This document shows, piece by piece, positions 16,823-25,221 of a stretch of DNA of 64,000 nt. The notes under the pieces were generated by a model. It was not told the origin of the DNA. It saw nothing but the letters and a program-made list of their open reading frames with translations, and searched no databases. How positions within the stretch are numbered: position 1 is the first letter of the stretch; the number at the start of each line of letters is the position of its first letter. The position numbers and the translations under genes were made by a program. The stretch comes from Seleniibacterium sp963677135 (GTDB lineage Bacteria > Desulfobacterota > Desulfuromonadia > Desulfuromonadales > Geopsychrobacteraceae): contig CAXXLS010000002.1 in the NCBI GenBank assembly GCA_963677135.2, positions 62,001 through 126,000 on the forward strand, in the 5' to 3' direction.

Positions 16823-17734
16823 ATGCAGAGTTTCGATATTGTCACCTTAAGGGTTTTTCTTGCAGTTGCCCGCCTTGGCGCCATCGGGGCCGCGGCGCGC
16901 CATGAACATATCGCGACGTCTGCGGCATCCCGGCGCATCAGCGACCTGGAGAGCGACCTCGACACGGTTCTGGTGTCACGAACTCCTGCGGGCGTCAGCC
17001 TGACGCCTGCAGGGCATGCCTTCGCCCGCCACTGCGAAGAACTGCTCAAAAAATATTCCGATATCCGTGCTGATTTGAAGCGCTTCGCCGAAGGCCAGGT
17101 CGGTCACCTGCGGATTGCCGTGATCCCCTGGGCCATGAGCGGTTCGCTGCCGCCGATCATTGCGGAGTTCAAAAAAGCCTACCCCGCCGTTCACGTCACC
17201 GTGCAGGAAATTTTCACCACCGACGGCATTCGCTTTCTGCGGGAGGATCTCGCCGATCTGGTGATGATCTACGATTCTGTCGATCTGGAAGGGTACGAAA
17301 CCATGCTCTTCAAAACCGACCCCGTCTACGTGATCGGCAGGGAGGATCATCCCCTGTTTGAAGATCATGATGAAAACACTCCCATCGAATACAGGAAGAC
17401 CCTCGATTACGAACATATCTCTTTTCATGAAGGGGGCATTCTCGACGAACTGATCGCCGAGGCCAGACGCAAGGAGGGGCAGAATCTCAATTACGACATC
17501 AAGGTCATGCGAGTCAATTCCCTGCTGCGGTGCGCCGAGGCCGGCCTGGGCCTGGGCATGGTCGGGGCCCGCCACCTGCTTCCGGTTCTGAAACGCAGGC
17601 ATCTCAAGGCCGCTCCCCTGGCCGACGCCTGGGCGAAACGCAATATCGTCTGCGTTTATCCGAAGGCCCATCTGGCCTCCCCCATCACCGCTCCATTCCT
17701 GGACTGTCTGAAAGAGCACATCAGCGAAGACTGA
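16823..17734 (+). CDS. LysR-family transcriptional regulator
   Basis: 303 residues. Winged helix-turn-helix at about 1-60 (LRVFLAVARLGAIGAAARHE, SAASRRISDLES), then a periplasmic-binding-like effector domain. The recognition segment TSAASRRISDLE departs from the usual QPALSxxIxxLE. A ribosome site CAGGAGGT precedes the ATG. It follows the 59-residue small protein and converges with the exporter operon. Target and effector unknown. Confidence 0.88.
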   Translation: MQSFDIVTLRVFLAVARLGAIGAAARHEHIATSAASRRISDLESDLDTVLVSRTPAGVSLTPAGHAFARHCEELLKKYSDIRADLKRFAEGQVGHLRIAVIPWAMSGSLPPIIAEFKKAYPAVHVTVQEIFTTDGIRFLREDLADLVMIYDSVDLEGYETMLFKTDPVYVIGREDHPLFEDHDENTPIEYRKTLDYEHISFHEGGILDELIAEARRKEGQNLNYDIKVMRVNSLLRCAEAGLGLGMVGARHLLPVLKRRHLKAAPLADAWAKRNIVCVYPKAHLASPITAPFLDCLKEHISED

Positions 17735-17759
17735 GGTTGTACAAGGGTCGTTCAGCAGG

Positions 17760-18632
17760 CTAGCGGAGACGCTGGCAGAACAGGCCGGCGACGATGAGAA
17801 TCAGGCCGATAAAGGTTGCCGGCAGGATTTTCTCCCCCACCAGAAAATAGATGAAAAACAATGACAGGAAGGGCGACAGAAAAATCAGGTTGCTGATTCT
17901 TGCCGTATTGTCGGTCAGCTTCATGGCCATCAGCCAGAGGACGAAACAGGCCCCCATCTCGAAGGTTCCGATATAGGCCGCTCCCAGCAGCCCATAATAG
18001 TGAGGGATGCGCACGTCCGTGGTCACCAGGTAGCAGACGAGGACAAAAGGAAAGCTGCACAGGAAGTTGACGAACAGGCCGACCACCGGATCGCGGCGGT
18101 CGCGGGTGTTGAAGATCCAGTAGAGGGCCCAGATGACGGTGCTGAACAGGGCGAGGGCAACTCCGACGGGATCGGTGAAGTGAAGGCTGAAGGGTTTCCC
18201 TTCCGTTGAGATGACGACCACCCCGCAATAGCTGATGAGCAGGGCCAGCCACTGCTGCCAGCCGATCCGCTGTTTGAGCAGGGGAACCGCCAGCAGGGAC
18301 AGGGTGATCGCCCAGGTGTAATTGAGGGGCTGGGCCTGCTGCGCCGGGAGCAGGTCATAGGCCTTGAAGAGTACCAGGTAGTAGAGAAACGGACTCAACA
18401 GGCCAAGCAGAATCGAAAGGATGTATTCCTGCCGGGTGCAGCGAAACACGGCACGAAAATTTCCCTGCCATGCCAGGATGGCGCCGAGCAGAACGGTGGA
18501 AAAGGACCCTGAAAACAGCAGCAGTTCAATGGGAGTCAGGTACCGCAGGGCAAGTTTGAACGCGGTCGCCACCGTTGACCAGAGCAGAACGGCGGTGATC
18601 GCAAAAAGAATTGCTTTACGCTGCGGGTTCAT
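17760..18632 (-). CDS. EamA/DMT-family transporter
   Basis: 290 residues, ten predicted membrane helices in two EamA repeats (first repeat near the N-terminus, second from about residue 150). Ends with a short basic tail. Members export amino acids or metabolites. It overlaps the other EamA gene by 17 bp and is the last gene of the hypD-led cluster. Substrate cannot be read from sequence. Confidence 0.85.
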   Translation of the reverse strand: MNPQRKAILFAITAVLLWSTVATAFKLALRYLTPIELLLFSGSFSTVLLGAILAWQGNFRAVFRCTRQEYILSILLGLLSPFLYYLVLFKAYDLLPAQQAQPLNYTWAITLSLLAVPLLKQRIGWQQWLALLISYCGVVVISTEGKPFSLHFTDPVGVALALFSTVIWALYWIFNTRDRRDPVVGLFVNFLCSFPFVLVCYLVTTDVRIPHYYGLLGAAYIGTFEMGACFVLWLMAMKLTDNTARISNLIFLSPFLSLFFIYFLVGEKILPATFIGLILIVAGLFCQRLR

Positions 18633-19524
18633 TGCCCACCTTTGCCGCCCTTCTTCGGCGGGATACCAGGACGACCAGCCCTGAAAAAATCAGTACGATT
18701 CCGGAAACCGCCTGCAGGTTCATCTGTTCGTGCAGGACGAGGAGACCCAGGGTGCCGGCGGTCATCGGTTCGGCCAGGGATAACGTGGTGGCCGTCCCGA
18801 CCTGAACGCTCTGCAGCCCCCGCGCGAAAAGCCAGTAGGCCAGGGCCATGGATGCCAGGCCGAGGTGCAGGGACACCGCCAGGGCCCGGGGCTGAAGCAG
18901 CCAGTCCAGGTCGACCTGGAGCAGGGCGGGCAGCAACAGGATGGCGCCGCCGCAGGTGACGACGGCCACCACGGCGCAGGGCTGCCGGGTGTCGAGAATC
19001 CCCTTGATCACCAGGGTGTAGGCTGCGTAGGACGCCCCTGCCCCGAAGGCGAGCAGGATGCCGAAGGGATTGATGGCGACCTCGGAACTGCCGCTGAGAC
19101 TCAGCAGCCCGCAACCGATGATCGCCAGCAGGGTGGCCAGCAACCAGCGTCGGGTCGGGCGCTCGCCACGAAACAGCAGGCCGAGAATCCCCCCGGCGAT
19201 GGGGGCGCTGCCGATGCCGACAATGGTTCCGATGGCAACCCCGGTCCGGGCGACGGCTGAAAAAAAACAGAGCTGGTAGGCTGCCGTAAAGGCCGAGGCC
19301 AAGATGACCGGCCATAGCGGCCAGTCGCGCCAGTGGCCGAGTTCCCGCCGTTGCAGCGCCAGCAGCAACAGGGCCAGGCCGCCAATCAGCAACCGCAAGG
19401 CCCCGATGACCCGGGAATCGAAACCGGCCGGGGCAAAGGCCTGGGCGGTGCCGGTGGTGCCCCAGAGCAGGGCGGCACACAAGACAAACCAGACTCCGGA
19501 GGTGGTGGTGTGTTTTGGGTTCAT
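18616..19524 (-). CDS. EamA/DMT-family transporter
   Basis: 302 residues with ten predicted membrane helices and two EamA repeats (VCAALLWGTTGTAQAFAPAG at the start, FGILLAFGAGASYAAYTLV in the middle). Start overlaps the stop of the upstream MOP-type transporter by 4 bp, and the end overlaps the next EamA gene by 17 bp, so all three are translationally coupled. The two adjacent EamA proteins may act independently or as a pair. Confidence 0.85.
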   Translation of the reverse strand: MNPKHTTTSGVWFVLCAALLWGTTGTAQAFAPAGFDSRVIGALRLLIGGLALLLLALQRRELGHWRDWPLWPVILASAFTAAYQLCFFSAVARTGVAIGTIVGIGSAPIAGGILGLLFRGERPTRRWLLATLLAIIGCGLLSLSGSSEVAINPFGILLAFGAGASYAAYTLVIKGILDTRQPCAVVAVVTCGGAILLLPALLQVDLDWLLQPRALAVSLHLGLASMALAYWLFARGLQSVQVGTATTLSLAEPMTAGTLGLLVLHEQMNLQAVSGIVLIFSGLVVLVSRRRRAAKVGNEPAA

Positions 19525-20855
19525 TCCGGTTTCTCCTGGCGTGGATAATGGCTGGCATAACGGTAAAAGGTTTTCTGCAGACCGGCAATGGCAACCATCC
19601 GGCCGCAGACGTAGGCGCTGGTCGCGGCCATCGCTCCGGGTAGCGGGAAGTATAGCAGCGAAATGGTCAGCAGGGCAAAAATCACGAAAGCTTCCAGTCC
19701 GGTTGCCAGGGAGACGGGCCTGGTCTGTTTGGCGACAATCAGAGTGGAACGCTGGAAACAGAGCAGCACCGTCAAGGCCGGGAAAATTGCCGTGATCTGC
19801 AGAGGGACGGTGGCGAATGCGGAAAGGGGCGCACTGAGACCGGAAACCTGTTGAAACCAGACACCGCTTAAGGGGGTGAAGGCGATCAGGGTCAGGCAGC
19901 CGGAGGTGAGCAGGGCCAGGCCGGTGGCGAAGTTGCGTACCCGGCGGTAATTGTGGGGATTTTCCCCCAGCAGGGCGATGGCCACCTCCTGGTAGGACAG
20001 CCCCAGGGCCCGAAAGACGAAGGTCAGGCCATAGATGACCGGCATGACCGCCAGGGACTCAACCGCGTTGCGGCTCTTGCCCAGGAAAAACGTCACCATC
20101 GGGTGAATGGACAGACCGATGAAGGGCGTCAGCATCAGCGGCAGGTAGTAGCTCCAGATGGCGCCGTAGGTGAGCGGCTGCTGATCGCCTTCGGCCTGTT
20201 TCGCCAGCACGTCAAAAATTGCGTGGCGGGCCAGGAAACGGGTCAGCAGGGCTTCGCTGCTGACTCCCGCCGACAGGGACAGGGCGCCGATGACCGCCCC
20301 CTCCAGGGGGCTGAAAAGGTAACAGAGCAGGGCGCAGGAGGACATGCTGGCCAGGCGGAGCAGGGTGGCCAGGGCGACCCTGCGGGTTTTGTGGGCCGCG
20401 ATGAGCACGCCCTGGTAGAAACGGCGGATGCCGATGGCGCCGGGCCAGGGCAGCAGGCAGAGCAGGGCCAGATGGATCAACCTGGCGATGTCCACGGGCA
20501 TGCCGAGCAGGTCGGCGATGACCAGGTTGAACAACGCAGGCACCAGGAACAGGGCGAGGAGCAGGGTGACGATCAGGCTCAGGGCCAGGGAGAAATTGCG
20601 CAGGCGCACATAGCTGCTGCGTTCACGGCAGAGGGCGGTACTGGCACTCATGAGCATGATGACCGGGGACTCGGCAATCAGGGCGAAGGCATAGGCGATC
20701 CCGTAGGCCGCCAGGTTGGCCTTTTCGGCGCCCAGGCGGGCGATAACGGCGGCCAGGAAAGGTCCTTCGACGGACATCATCAGCCAGGTTGTCGCCAGGG
20801 GAAACCAGAAGCGCAGAATCTGAAAATAGTTTTGAGTCGGGTGTTTGTTGTTCAT
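19521..20855 (-). CDS. MATE/MOP-superfamily-like multi-span membrane protein
   Basis: 444 residues, about 12 hydrophobic segments arranged as two halves (second half from about residue 225, IWSYYLPLMLTPFIGLSI). The layout and motifs such as RFWFPLATTWLMMSVEGPFL resemble MATE/flippase-type proteins and, loosely, bacterial relatives of the ankyrin-type phosphate/citrate exporter ANKH. No clear substrate motif. It starts 25 bases after the activase stop and overlaps the EamA gene downstream by 4 bp. Confidence 0.6.
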   Translation of the reverse strand: MNNKHPTQNYFQILRFWFPLATTWLMMSVEGPFLAAVIARLGAEKANLAAYGIAYAFALIAESPVIMLMSASTALCRERSSYVRLRNFSLALSLIVTLLLALFLVPALFNLVIADLLGMPVDIARLIHLALLCLLPWPGAIGIRRFYQGVLIAAHKTRRVALATLLRLASMSSCALLCYLFSPLEGAVIGALSLSAGVSSEALLTRFLARHAIFDVLAKQAEGDQQPLTYGAIWSYYLPLMLTPFIGLSIHPMVTFFLGKSRNAVESLAVMPVIYGLTFVFRALGLSYQEVAIALLGENPHNYRRVRNFATGLALLTSGCLTLIAFTPLSGVWFQQVSGLSAPLSAFATVPLQITAIFPALTVLLCFQRSTLIVAKQTRPVSLATGLEAFVIFALLTISLLYFPLPGAMAATSAYVCGRMVAIAGLQKTFYRYASHYPRQEKPE

Positions 20856-20880
20856 CGGGCGTTCTAAAGGGTGGTTGGTT

Positions 20881-21789
20881 TCAGCCGCCGACCTTGGCGG
20901 TCAGGCCATGTCCGGCAAAGCACAGGATCGCGGTTTCGATCTCTGCGACCGTCGGTTCTTCAAGGTCGTCGGCGTGATAGGTTCGGCCGAGCTTGCGGTA
21001 TTTGTGGGCGGCTATAGCATGATAGGGGAGCAGATGAACAGTCCTTTTTTCCCCGGGAAGAGCGTTCAGAAAGGCTGCTGTTGCCTCCAGGTTGGCGGTG
21101 TCGGTGTTGACCCCGCGGATAAAAGGAATCCGGATCTCTATCTGCGCATCCGTCGCCGCCAGGGCCACCAGGTTGCCCAGAATCACTTCGTTGCCGACCC
21201 CGGTAAACGTTTTGTGCCGCTCGGAATCCATCAGTTTCAGATCGTACAGAAACAGGTCGGTGCTCTCGGCCACGGTCAGCAGGGTTTCGGTTTTGACATG
21301 ACCGCAGGTATCCACCGCCCGGTGGATGGCCCTGTCGCCACAGGCGTCGAGAAGAGTAATCAGGTACTCGGGGTGCAGCAGGGGTTCTCCTCCCGAGACG
21401 GTGACGCCCCCGCCGGACTGGTCGAACTGGGGGCGCTCCCGTTCGATAATGTCCAGCAGTTCGGGAAGTTCCCGGTAGAACCCGGAAAGCTCCGTGGCCA
21501 GGCTGGGACAGATGGCGGCGCAGGCGCCGCACAGGTCGCAGCGCTCATGATCCGTGATCAGCCCGTCTTCAGCCAGGCTGATCGCCTGCTGCGGGCAGAC
21601 TTTGAGACATTCCCGGCAGCCGATGCATTTGCTGGCGGTAAACAGTTTCTGCTGATGTCCGGCGATACTCTCGGGGTTGTGACACCACAGGCAGCCGAGG
21701 GGGCAGCCCTTGAAGAAGATGGTCAGGCGGATCCCGGGGCCGTCATTGATAGAGTAACGCTTGATGTCGAAAATCAGGGGGTGCTTCAT
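20881..21789 (-). CDS. Glycyl radical enzyme activase (radical SAM), HypD partner
   Basis: 302 residues. The radical SAM cluster CPLGCLWC has Cys29, 33 and 36 (CX3CX2C). A ferredoxin-like insert follows (CIGCRECLKVCP and CDLCGACAAICP), as in most non-PFL activases. GGGVTVSGGEPLLHPEY supplies the SAM-binding GGE motif. It installs the glycyl radical on the hypD product, encoded 94 bp upstream. The gap contains a strong stem-loop (21816-21839). Named as partner by position and family. Confidence 0.93.
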   Translation of the reverse strand: MKHPLIFDIKRYSINDGPGIRLTIFFKGCPLGCLWCHNPESIAGHQQKLFTASKCIGCRECLKVCPQQAISLAEDGLITDHERCDLCGACAAICPSLATELSGFYRELPELLDIIERERPQFDQSGGGVTVSGGEPLLHPEYLITLLDACGDRAIHRAVDTCGHVKTETLLTVAESTDLFLYDLKLMDSERHKTFTGVGNEVILGNLVALAATDAQIEIRIPFIRGVNTDTANLEATAAFLNALPGEKRTVHLLPYHAIAAHKYRKLGRTYHADDLEEPTVAEIETAILCFAGHGLTAKVGG

Positions 21790-21815
21790 GGTTCTGGCCG
21801 GTTCCTGAAGACAGG

Positions 21816-21839
21816 CCCCTCTTCACGGCTGAAGAGGGG
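21816..21839 (-). promoter_or_regulatory. Stem-loop between hypD and its activase gene
   Basis: CCCCTCTTC (21816-21824) and GAAGAGGGG (21831-21839) form a perfect 9-bp stem with a 6-nt loop. There is no T-run, so processing or mRNA stabilisation that lowers activase relative to enzyme is more likely than full termination. Confidence 0.6.
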
Positions 21840-21883
21840 CGCGGTCGGCTTGATCGTCGGGGTATTTTGAGAACCGTCTCCTG

Positions 21884-24340
21884 TCAAAAGGATTCGTTCT
21901 CGGTTCTCTCGATGATCTCCTGCTGAAGGTCAGCATTCATATCGTTGAAATAGTCACTGTAGCCTGCCATCCGGACCAGCAGGTCCTTGTATTCCTCCGG
22001 GTTCTGCTGCGCCGCAAGGAGGGTCGCCGTATCGACGATGTTGAACTGGATATGGTGCCCCCCCTGGTTGAAGTAACTGCGGATCAGCTGCCCCAGTTTG
22101 ACAATGTCTTCATCGCGCTTGAGCAGGCTTGGCAGGAACCGCTGGTTGAGCAGGGTTCCCCCCGACATGGTCTGATCGAGCTTGGTCAGAGAACGCACGA
22201 CGGCCGAAGGGCCGTGGGTGTCCGCCCCATGGGACGGCGAGGTGCCGTCGCTGATGGACTTTCCTGCAAAGCGGCCGTTGGGGGTCGCGCCCATCACCTT
22301 GCCGAAGTAGATATGACAGGTGGTGGAGAGCATGTTGAGATGGAAGGTCTCCCCTTTGACGTTCGGTTTGCCGTCGATCGCCGCGAGCAGATCGTCGTAG
22401 ACCTGCAGGGCGATGGCGTCTGCGAAATCGTCGTCGTTACCGAAAAACGGGGTCTTGTTGATGACGGTCTGGCGCAGGAACTCCTCCCCCTCGAAGTTTC
22501 GGGCGACAGCATCGAGAATCCGCTCCATGGTGAAGGTCCCGGCTTCAAAAACGTGCTTTTTGAGAACCGACAGGCTGTCGGTGACCGTGCCCAGGCCGGT
22601 GCACTGGATATAGTTGGTGTTGTAGCGGGGGCCGCCGGCATAGTAGTCCTTGCCGTTTTTGATACAGTCCTCGATCACCACGGAAAGCAGGGGAGCGGGA
22701 GCGTACTTGGCGAACATCCGGTCGATGTAGTTGCTCACCCGGATCTTCAGATCGACAATGTAATTGAGCTGCCTGACAAAGGCGTCGTACAGCTCTTCGT
22801 AGCTGGTGAAGTCGCGCGGGTCTCCGGTTTCGATGCCGACCCTGGAGCCGGTGACCGGATCGATGCCGTTGTTCAGAGTCACTTCCAGGATCTTGGGAAC
22901 GTTCAGGTAGCCGGTCAGGATAAAGGCTTCCTTGCCGAAGGCGCCGACTTCGATGCAGCCGCTGCAGCCTCCTTCCCGGGCGTCGCGCAGCGACTTGCCC
23001 TGCCGCATCAATTCCATGACGTAGACATCGGGATTGAAGACCGACGGGTAGCCGTGCCCCTGGCGGATGACCTTGCAGGCCGCATGCAGGAAACGGTCGG
23101 GGGTTTTGCTGCTGATGTGAACAGCGTTGCCGGGCTGGAGAATGTGCAGTTCCTCGATGATCTCCAGCATGATGTAGGAGACTTCGCTGACCCCGTCCTT
23201 CCCCGTGCCGGTAATGCCGCCGATATTGATGTTGGTGAAATCGTTGTAGGTCCCGCTCTCCCGCGCCGTGATGCCGACCTTGGGGGGCGCCGGATGGTTG
23301 TTGACCTTGATCCAGAAGCAGCAGAGCAGCTCTTTGGCCTGGTCGCGGGTCAACCGGCCGGCAGCCAGGTCCGCTTCGTAGAAGGGGGCAAGATGCTGGT
23401 CGAAATGTCCCGGGTTCATGGCATCCCAGCCATTGAGTTCGGTAATGGTGCCGAGATGGACGAACCAGTACATCTGAATCGCCTCGCGGAAGGTCTGCGG
23501 CGCATGGGCCGGGACCCGGCGGCAGACGGCTGCGATCTCCCTGAGTTCCTCGGCCCGCTGGAGATTCGTTTCGGCGGCGGCCAGTTCTTCGGCCAGTTCG
23601 GCATGGCGTTCGGCGAAACGGATCAGGGCGTCGCAGGAGATGTCCATGGCCTGGAGTTGTTCGAATTTGTCGGTGGCTTCCGGGTCATTGAGGTAGTCGA
23701 GGGCCGCAATGGCTTCGGCGATCTGCTCTTTGAAGTCGCGCATGCCGTAGCGGTAGATCTTGCCGTCCAGGGCCGTATGGCCGGGAGCGCGCTGTTCCAT
23801 GAACTCGGTGAACAGTCCCGCCTGGTAGGCGGCCTGCCATTCCTTGGGGACGTGGTTGAAAATCCGCTCCCTGACCGTCCGTCCCTGCCAGTAGGGGATC
23901 ACCTCGCGGGCGTAGGTGTCGATATCGTCCTGGCTGATGGTGTAGCGCTGCTGCTCACGGGTGTTGAGGACGTGAAAATCCTCGACGCTGTGGCAGGTCA
24001 GCTCCGGGAAGGTCGGAACCGCCTTGGGCCGCGGTCCCCGCTCGCCGACGATAAGCTCGTCAGCACCGATATAAAGGGTTTTCTTTTCACAGTGATCCAG
24101 AAAATTGAGGGCCCGAAGGATGGGGATCGGGTATTTCCCGTAGTTTTCCTTGTAGAAGGCGGTTTCGTGGAGAGCGCGCTCGATGGACAGGCTGGGCTGC
24201 GTTTCGACGGTGAGCTTGCGCAGGCGCTGAATCCTGGGGTTCATGCCCGGGCCGAGAGCTTCCTTTTGGCGCTCGCGGTAAAAATTCCCTTCGCTGGACG
24301 GGCCGCGCTGGGGACCCTGGGGGGGAGGCTGATCACTCAT
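21884..24340 (-). CDS. hypD: Glycyl radical enzyme, probable trans-4-hydroxy-L-proline dehydratase
   Basis: 818 residues. Active-site thiyl Cys462 with Glu464 in GGCSGCIEVGAFGKEAFILTG, and the glycyl radical site RMAGYSDYF with Gly793. Against the numbering I recall for Clostridioides difficile HypD, all readable active-site positions fall at a constant offset of +28: H160, D278, S334, D339, F340, C434, E436, Y450 and G765 correspond to H188, D306, S362, D367, F368, C462, E464, Y478 and G793. That specific set separates HypD from PFL, choline lyase and diol dehydratases. HypD dehydrates hydroxyproline to pyrroline-5-carboxylate. Residues 1-28 are a Pro/Gly-rich extension; an alternative start at Met33 (24244) exists. 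No proC is nearby. Confidence 0.88.
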   Translation of the reverse strand: MSDQPPPQGPQRGPSSEGNFYRERQKEALGPGMNPRIQRLRKLTVETQPSLSIERALHETAFYKENYGKYPIPILRALNFLDHCEKKTLYIGADELIVGERGPRPKAVPTFPELTCHSVEDFHVLNTREQQRYTISQDDIDTYAREVIPYWQGRTVRERIFNHVPKEWQAAYQAGLFTEFMEQRAPGHTALDGKIYRYGMRDFKEQIAEAIAALDYLNDPEATDKFEQLQAMDISCDALIRFAERHAELAEELAAAETNLQRAEELREIAAVCRRVPAHAPQTFREAIQMYWFVHLGTITELNGWDAMNPGHFDQHLAPFYEADLAAGRLTRDQAKELLCCFWIKVNNHPAPPKVGITARESGTYNDFTNINIGGITGTGKDGVSEVSYIMLEIIEELHILQPGNAVHISSKTPDRFLHAACKVIRQGHGYPSVFNPDVYVMELMRQGKSLRDAREGGCSGCIEVGAFGKEAFILTGYLNVPKILEVTLNNGIDPVTGSRVGIETGDPRDFTSYEELYDAFVRQLNYIVDLKIRVSNYIDRMFAKYAPAPLLSVVIEDCIKNGKDYYAGGPRYNTNYIQCTGLGTVTDSLSVLKKHVFEAGTFTMERILDAVARNFEGEEFLRQTVINKTPFFGNDDDFADAIALQVYDDLLAAIDGKPNVKGETFHLNMLSTTCHIYFGKVMGATPNGRFAGKSISDGTSPSHGADTHGPSAVVRSLTKLDQTMSGGTLLNQRFLPSLLKRDEDIVKLGQLIRSYFNQGGHHIQFNIVDTATLLAAQQNPEEYKDLLVRMAGYSDYFNDMNADLQQEIIERTENESF

Positions 24341-24410
24341 GAGACTTCCTTTCCTGGCCGGGCCTGGGATAACGGGCCGCCGATTTTATTTTTATTGTCT
24401 GTCATGCAAC

Positions 24411-24426
24411 AGCAATAAAAATGCCA
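24411..24426 (-). promoter_or_regulatory. Sigma-54 promoter of the hypD operon
   Basis: On the minus strand TGGCATTTTTATTGCT keeps GG-N10-GC spacing and differs from the RpoN consensus only at the sixth base. Predicted start near 24400, 60 nt before the hypD ATG. Confidence 0.7.
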
Positions 24427-24515
24427 GGTTTCGATTGTCGGAAAGGGCCGCCAAGTCCGCGATGTCATTGACATAAAAAAAACGGCGCCTGGAGGGTGGC
24501 AGCCCGGGTTGCGGA

Positions 24516-24534
24516 CCGCTTTATTCATAAGCGG
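24516..24534. promoter_or_regulatory. Candidate upstream activator site for hypD
   Basis: CCGCTT-N7-AAGCGG dyad about 125 bp upstream of the predicted start, the usual place for a sigma-54 enhancer-binding protein. A second short dyad, TTCATCAATGAA, lies next to it at 24543-24554. Alternatively either could help end the ACT-domain gene. Confidence 0.4.
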
Positions 24535-24595
24535 ATTAACTATTCATCAATGAATAAAAAAGGTTCGTGTTCTGCCGGTTCTCCCGATTCCGCTG

Positions 24596-25126
24596 CTACC
24601 GGTCAAGGGTGATATCGACATGCAGCTCGTCGGCCACCTCGGCCAGTGCCTCTTCCAGCTGATCGAAGGGGATCTGCTCCGGAACCTGAACATGGATGGT
24701 CATGTTGTAGATGGTTGCCCCGCTCTCCGGCGACGCGCTCGAGGTGGCATCGAGTTGGACGATGTTGAGCTGGCGATCCGCCAGGAACTGGCTGGTTTTA
24801 TAAACGATTCCGGCCTGGTCAAGTCCTTCGATATGAAGCGTGCAGGTTTTGTAGCTCTGCCGGCTCTTATGCTGGAGAGGCTGCAGGGGGCGGACAAATG
24901 CGGAAATGCCCTTGTCAAGCTCAAGCCGTCGGCATTCCCTGCTGAGCAACTCTTCAATGTCCTGGTTGGGGCTCGAAAAGAGCAGGCTCAGGGTGAACTC
25001 GTCGGCCAGCATCGACATGGTGGTGTCTTCCAGGTTGCAGTCATTGTCATAAAGAAGGCGGGTCACGTCAGCAACGATACCGGTGCGGTCCTTGCCGAAC
25101 GCCGTCATGATATAGCGCCGTGTCAT
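24596..25126 (-). CDS. ACT-domain regulatory protein (GcvR-like)
   Basis: 176 residues with two ACT domains: about 4-75 (IMTAFGKDRTGIVADVTRLL) and about 93-170 (TLHIEGLDQAGIVYKTSQFL). Same size and architecture as GcvR, the glycine-cleavage regulator, but no gcv genes are in the window and no DNA-binding motif is seen. Proteins of this type sense amino acids. The ribosome site AGGAGG and the ATG lie at or inside one arm of a perfect 20-bp inverted repeat (25115-25134 with 25200-25219). Confidence 0.8.
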   Translation of the reverse strand: MTRRYIMTAFGKDRTGIVADVTRLLYDNDCNLEDTTMSMLADEFTLSLLFSSPNQDIEELLSRECRRLELDKGISAFVRPLQPLQHKSRQSYKTCTLHIEGLDQAGIVYKTSQFLADRQLNIVQLDATSSASPESGATIYNMTIHVQVPEQIPFDQLEEALAEVADELHVDITLDR

Positions 25127-25219
25127 CAGGATCCTCCTTGGCCTGAGGGATTGGTCCGGATATTAAAGCACAGTTTCCGACTGCGCGGAAGGTTGATCTG
25201 GATCCTGATGACACGGCGC
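25115..25219 (-). promoter_or_regulatory. Perfect 20-bp inverted repeat spanning the gcvR-like translation start
   Basis: Arm 25115-25134 is the exact reverse complement of arm 25200-25219; the loop is 65 nt. The promoter-proximal arm begins 2 bases after the stop of the upstream dioxygenase gene, the other holds the ATG, the first codons and the edge of the Shine-Dalgarno of the gcvR-like gene. In a read-through mRNA the start would be buried. Confidence 0.7.
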
Positions 25220-25221
25220 CG

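Noticed and set aside
22052..24418. 788-codon open frame antisense to hypD
   Set aside because: Same kind of shadow; every HypD active-site residue is on the other strand and the translation resembles no protein.
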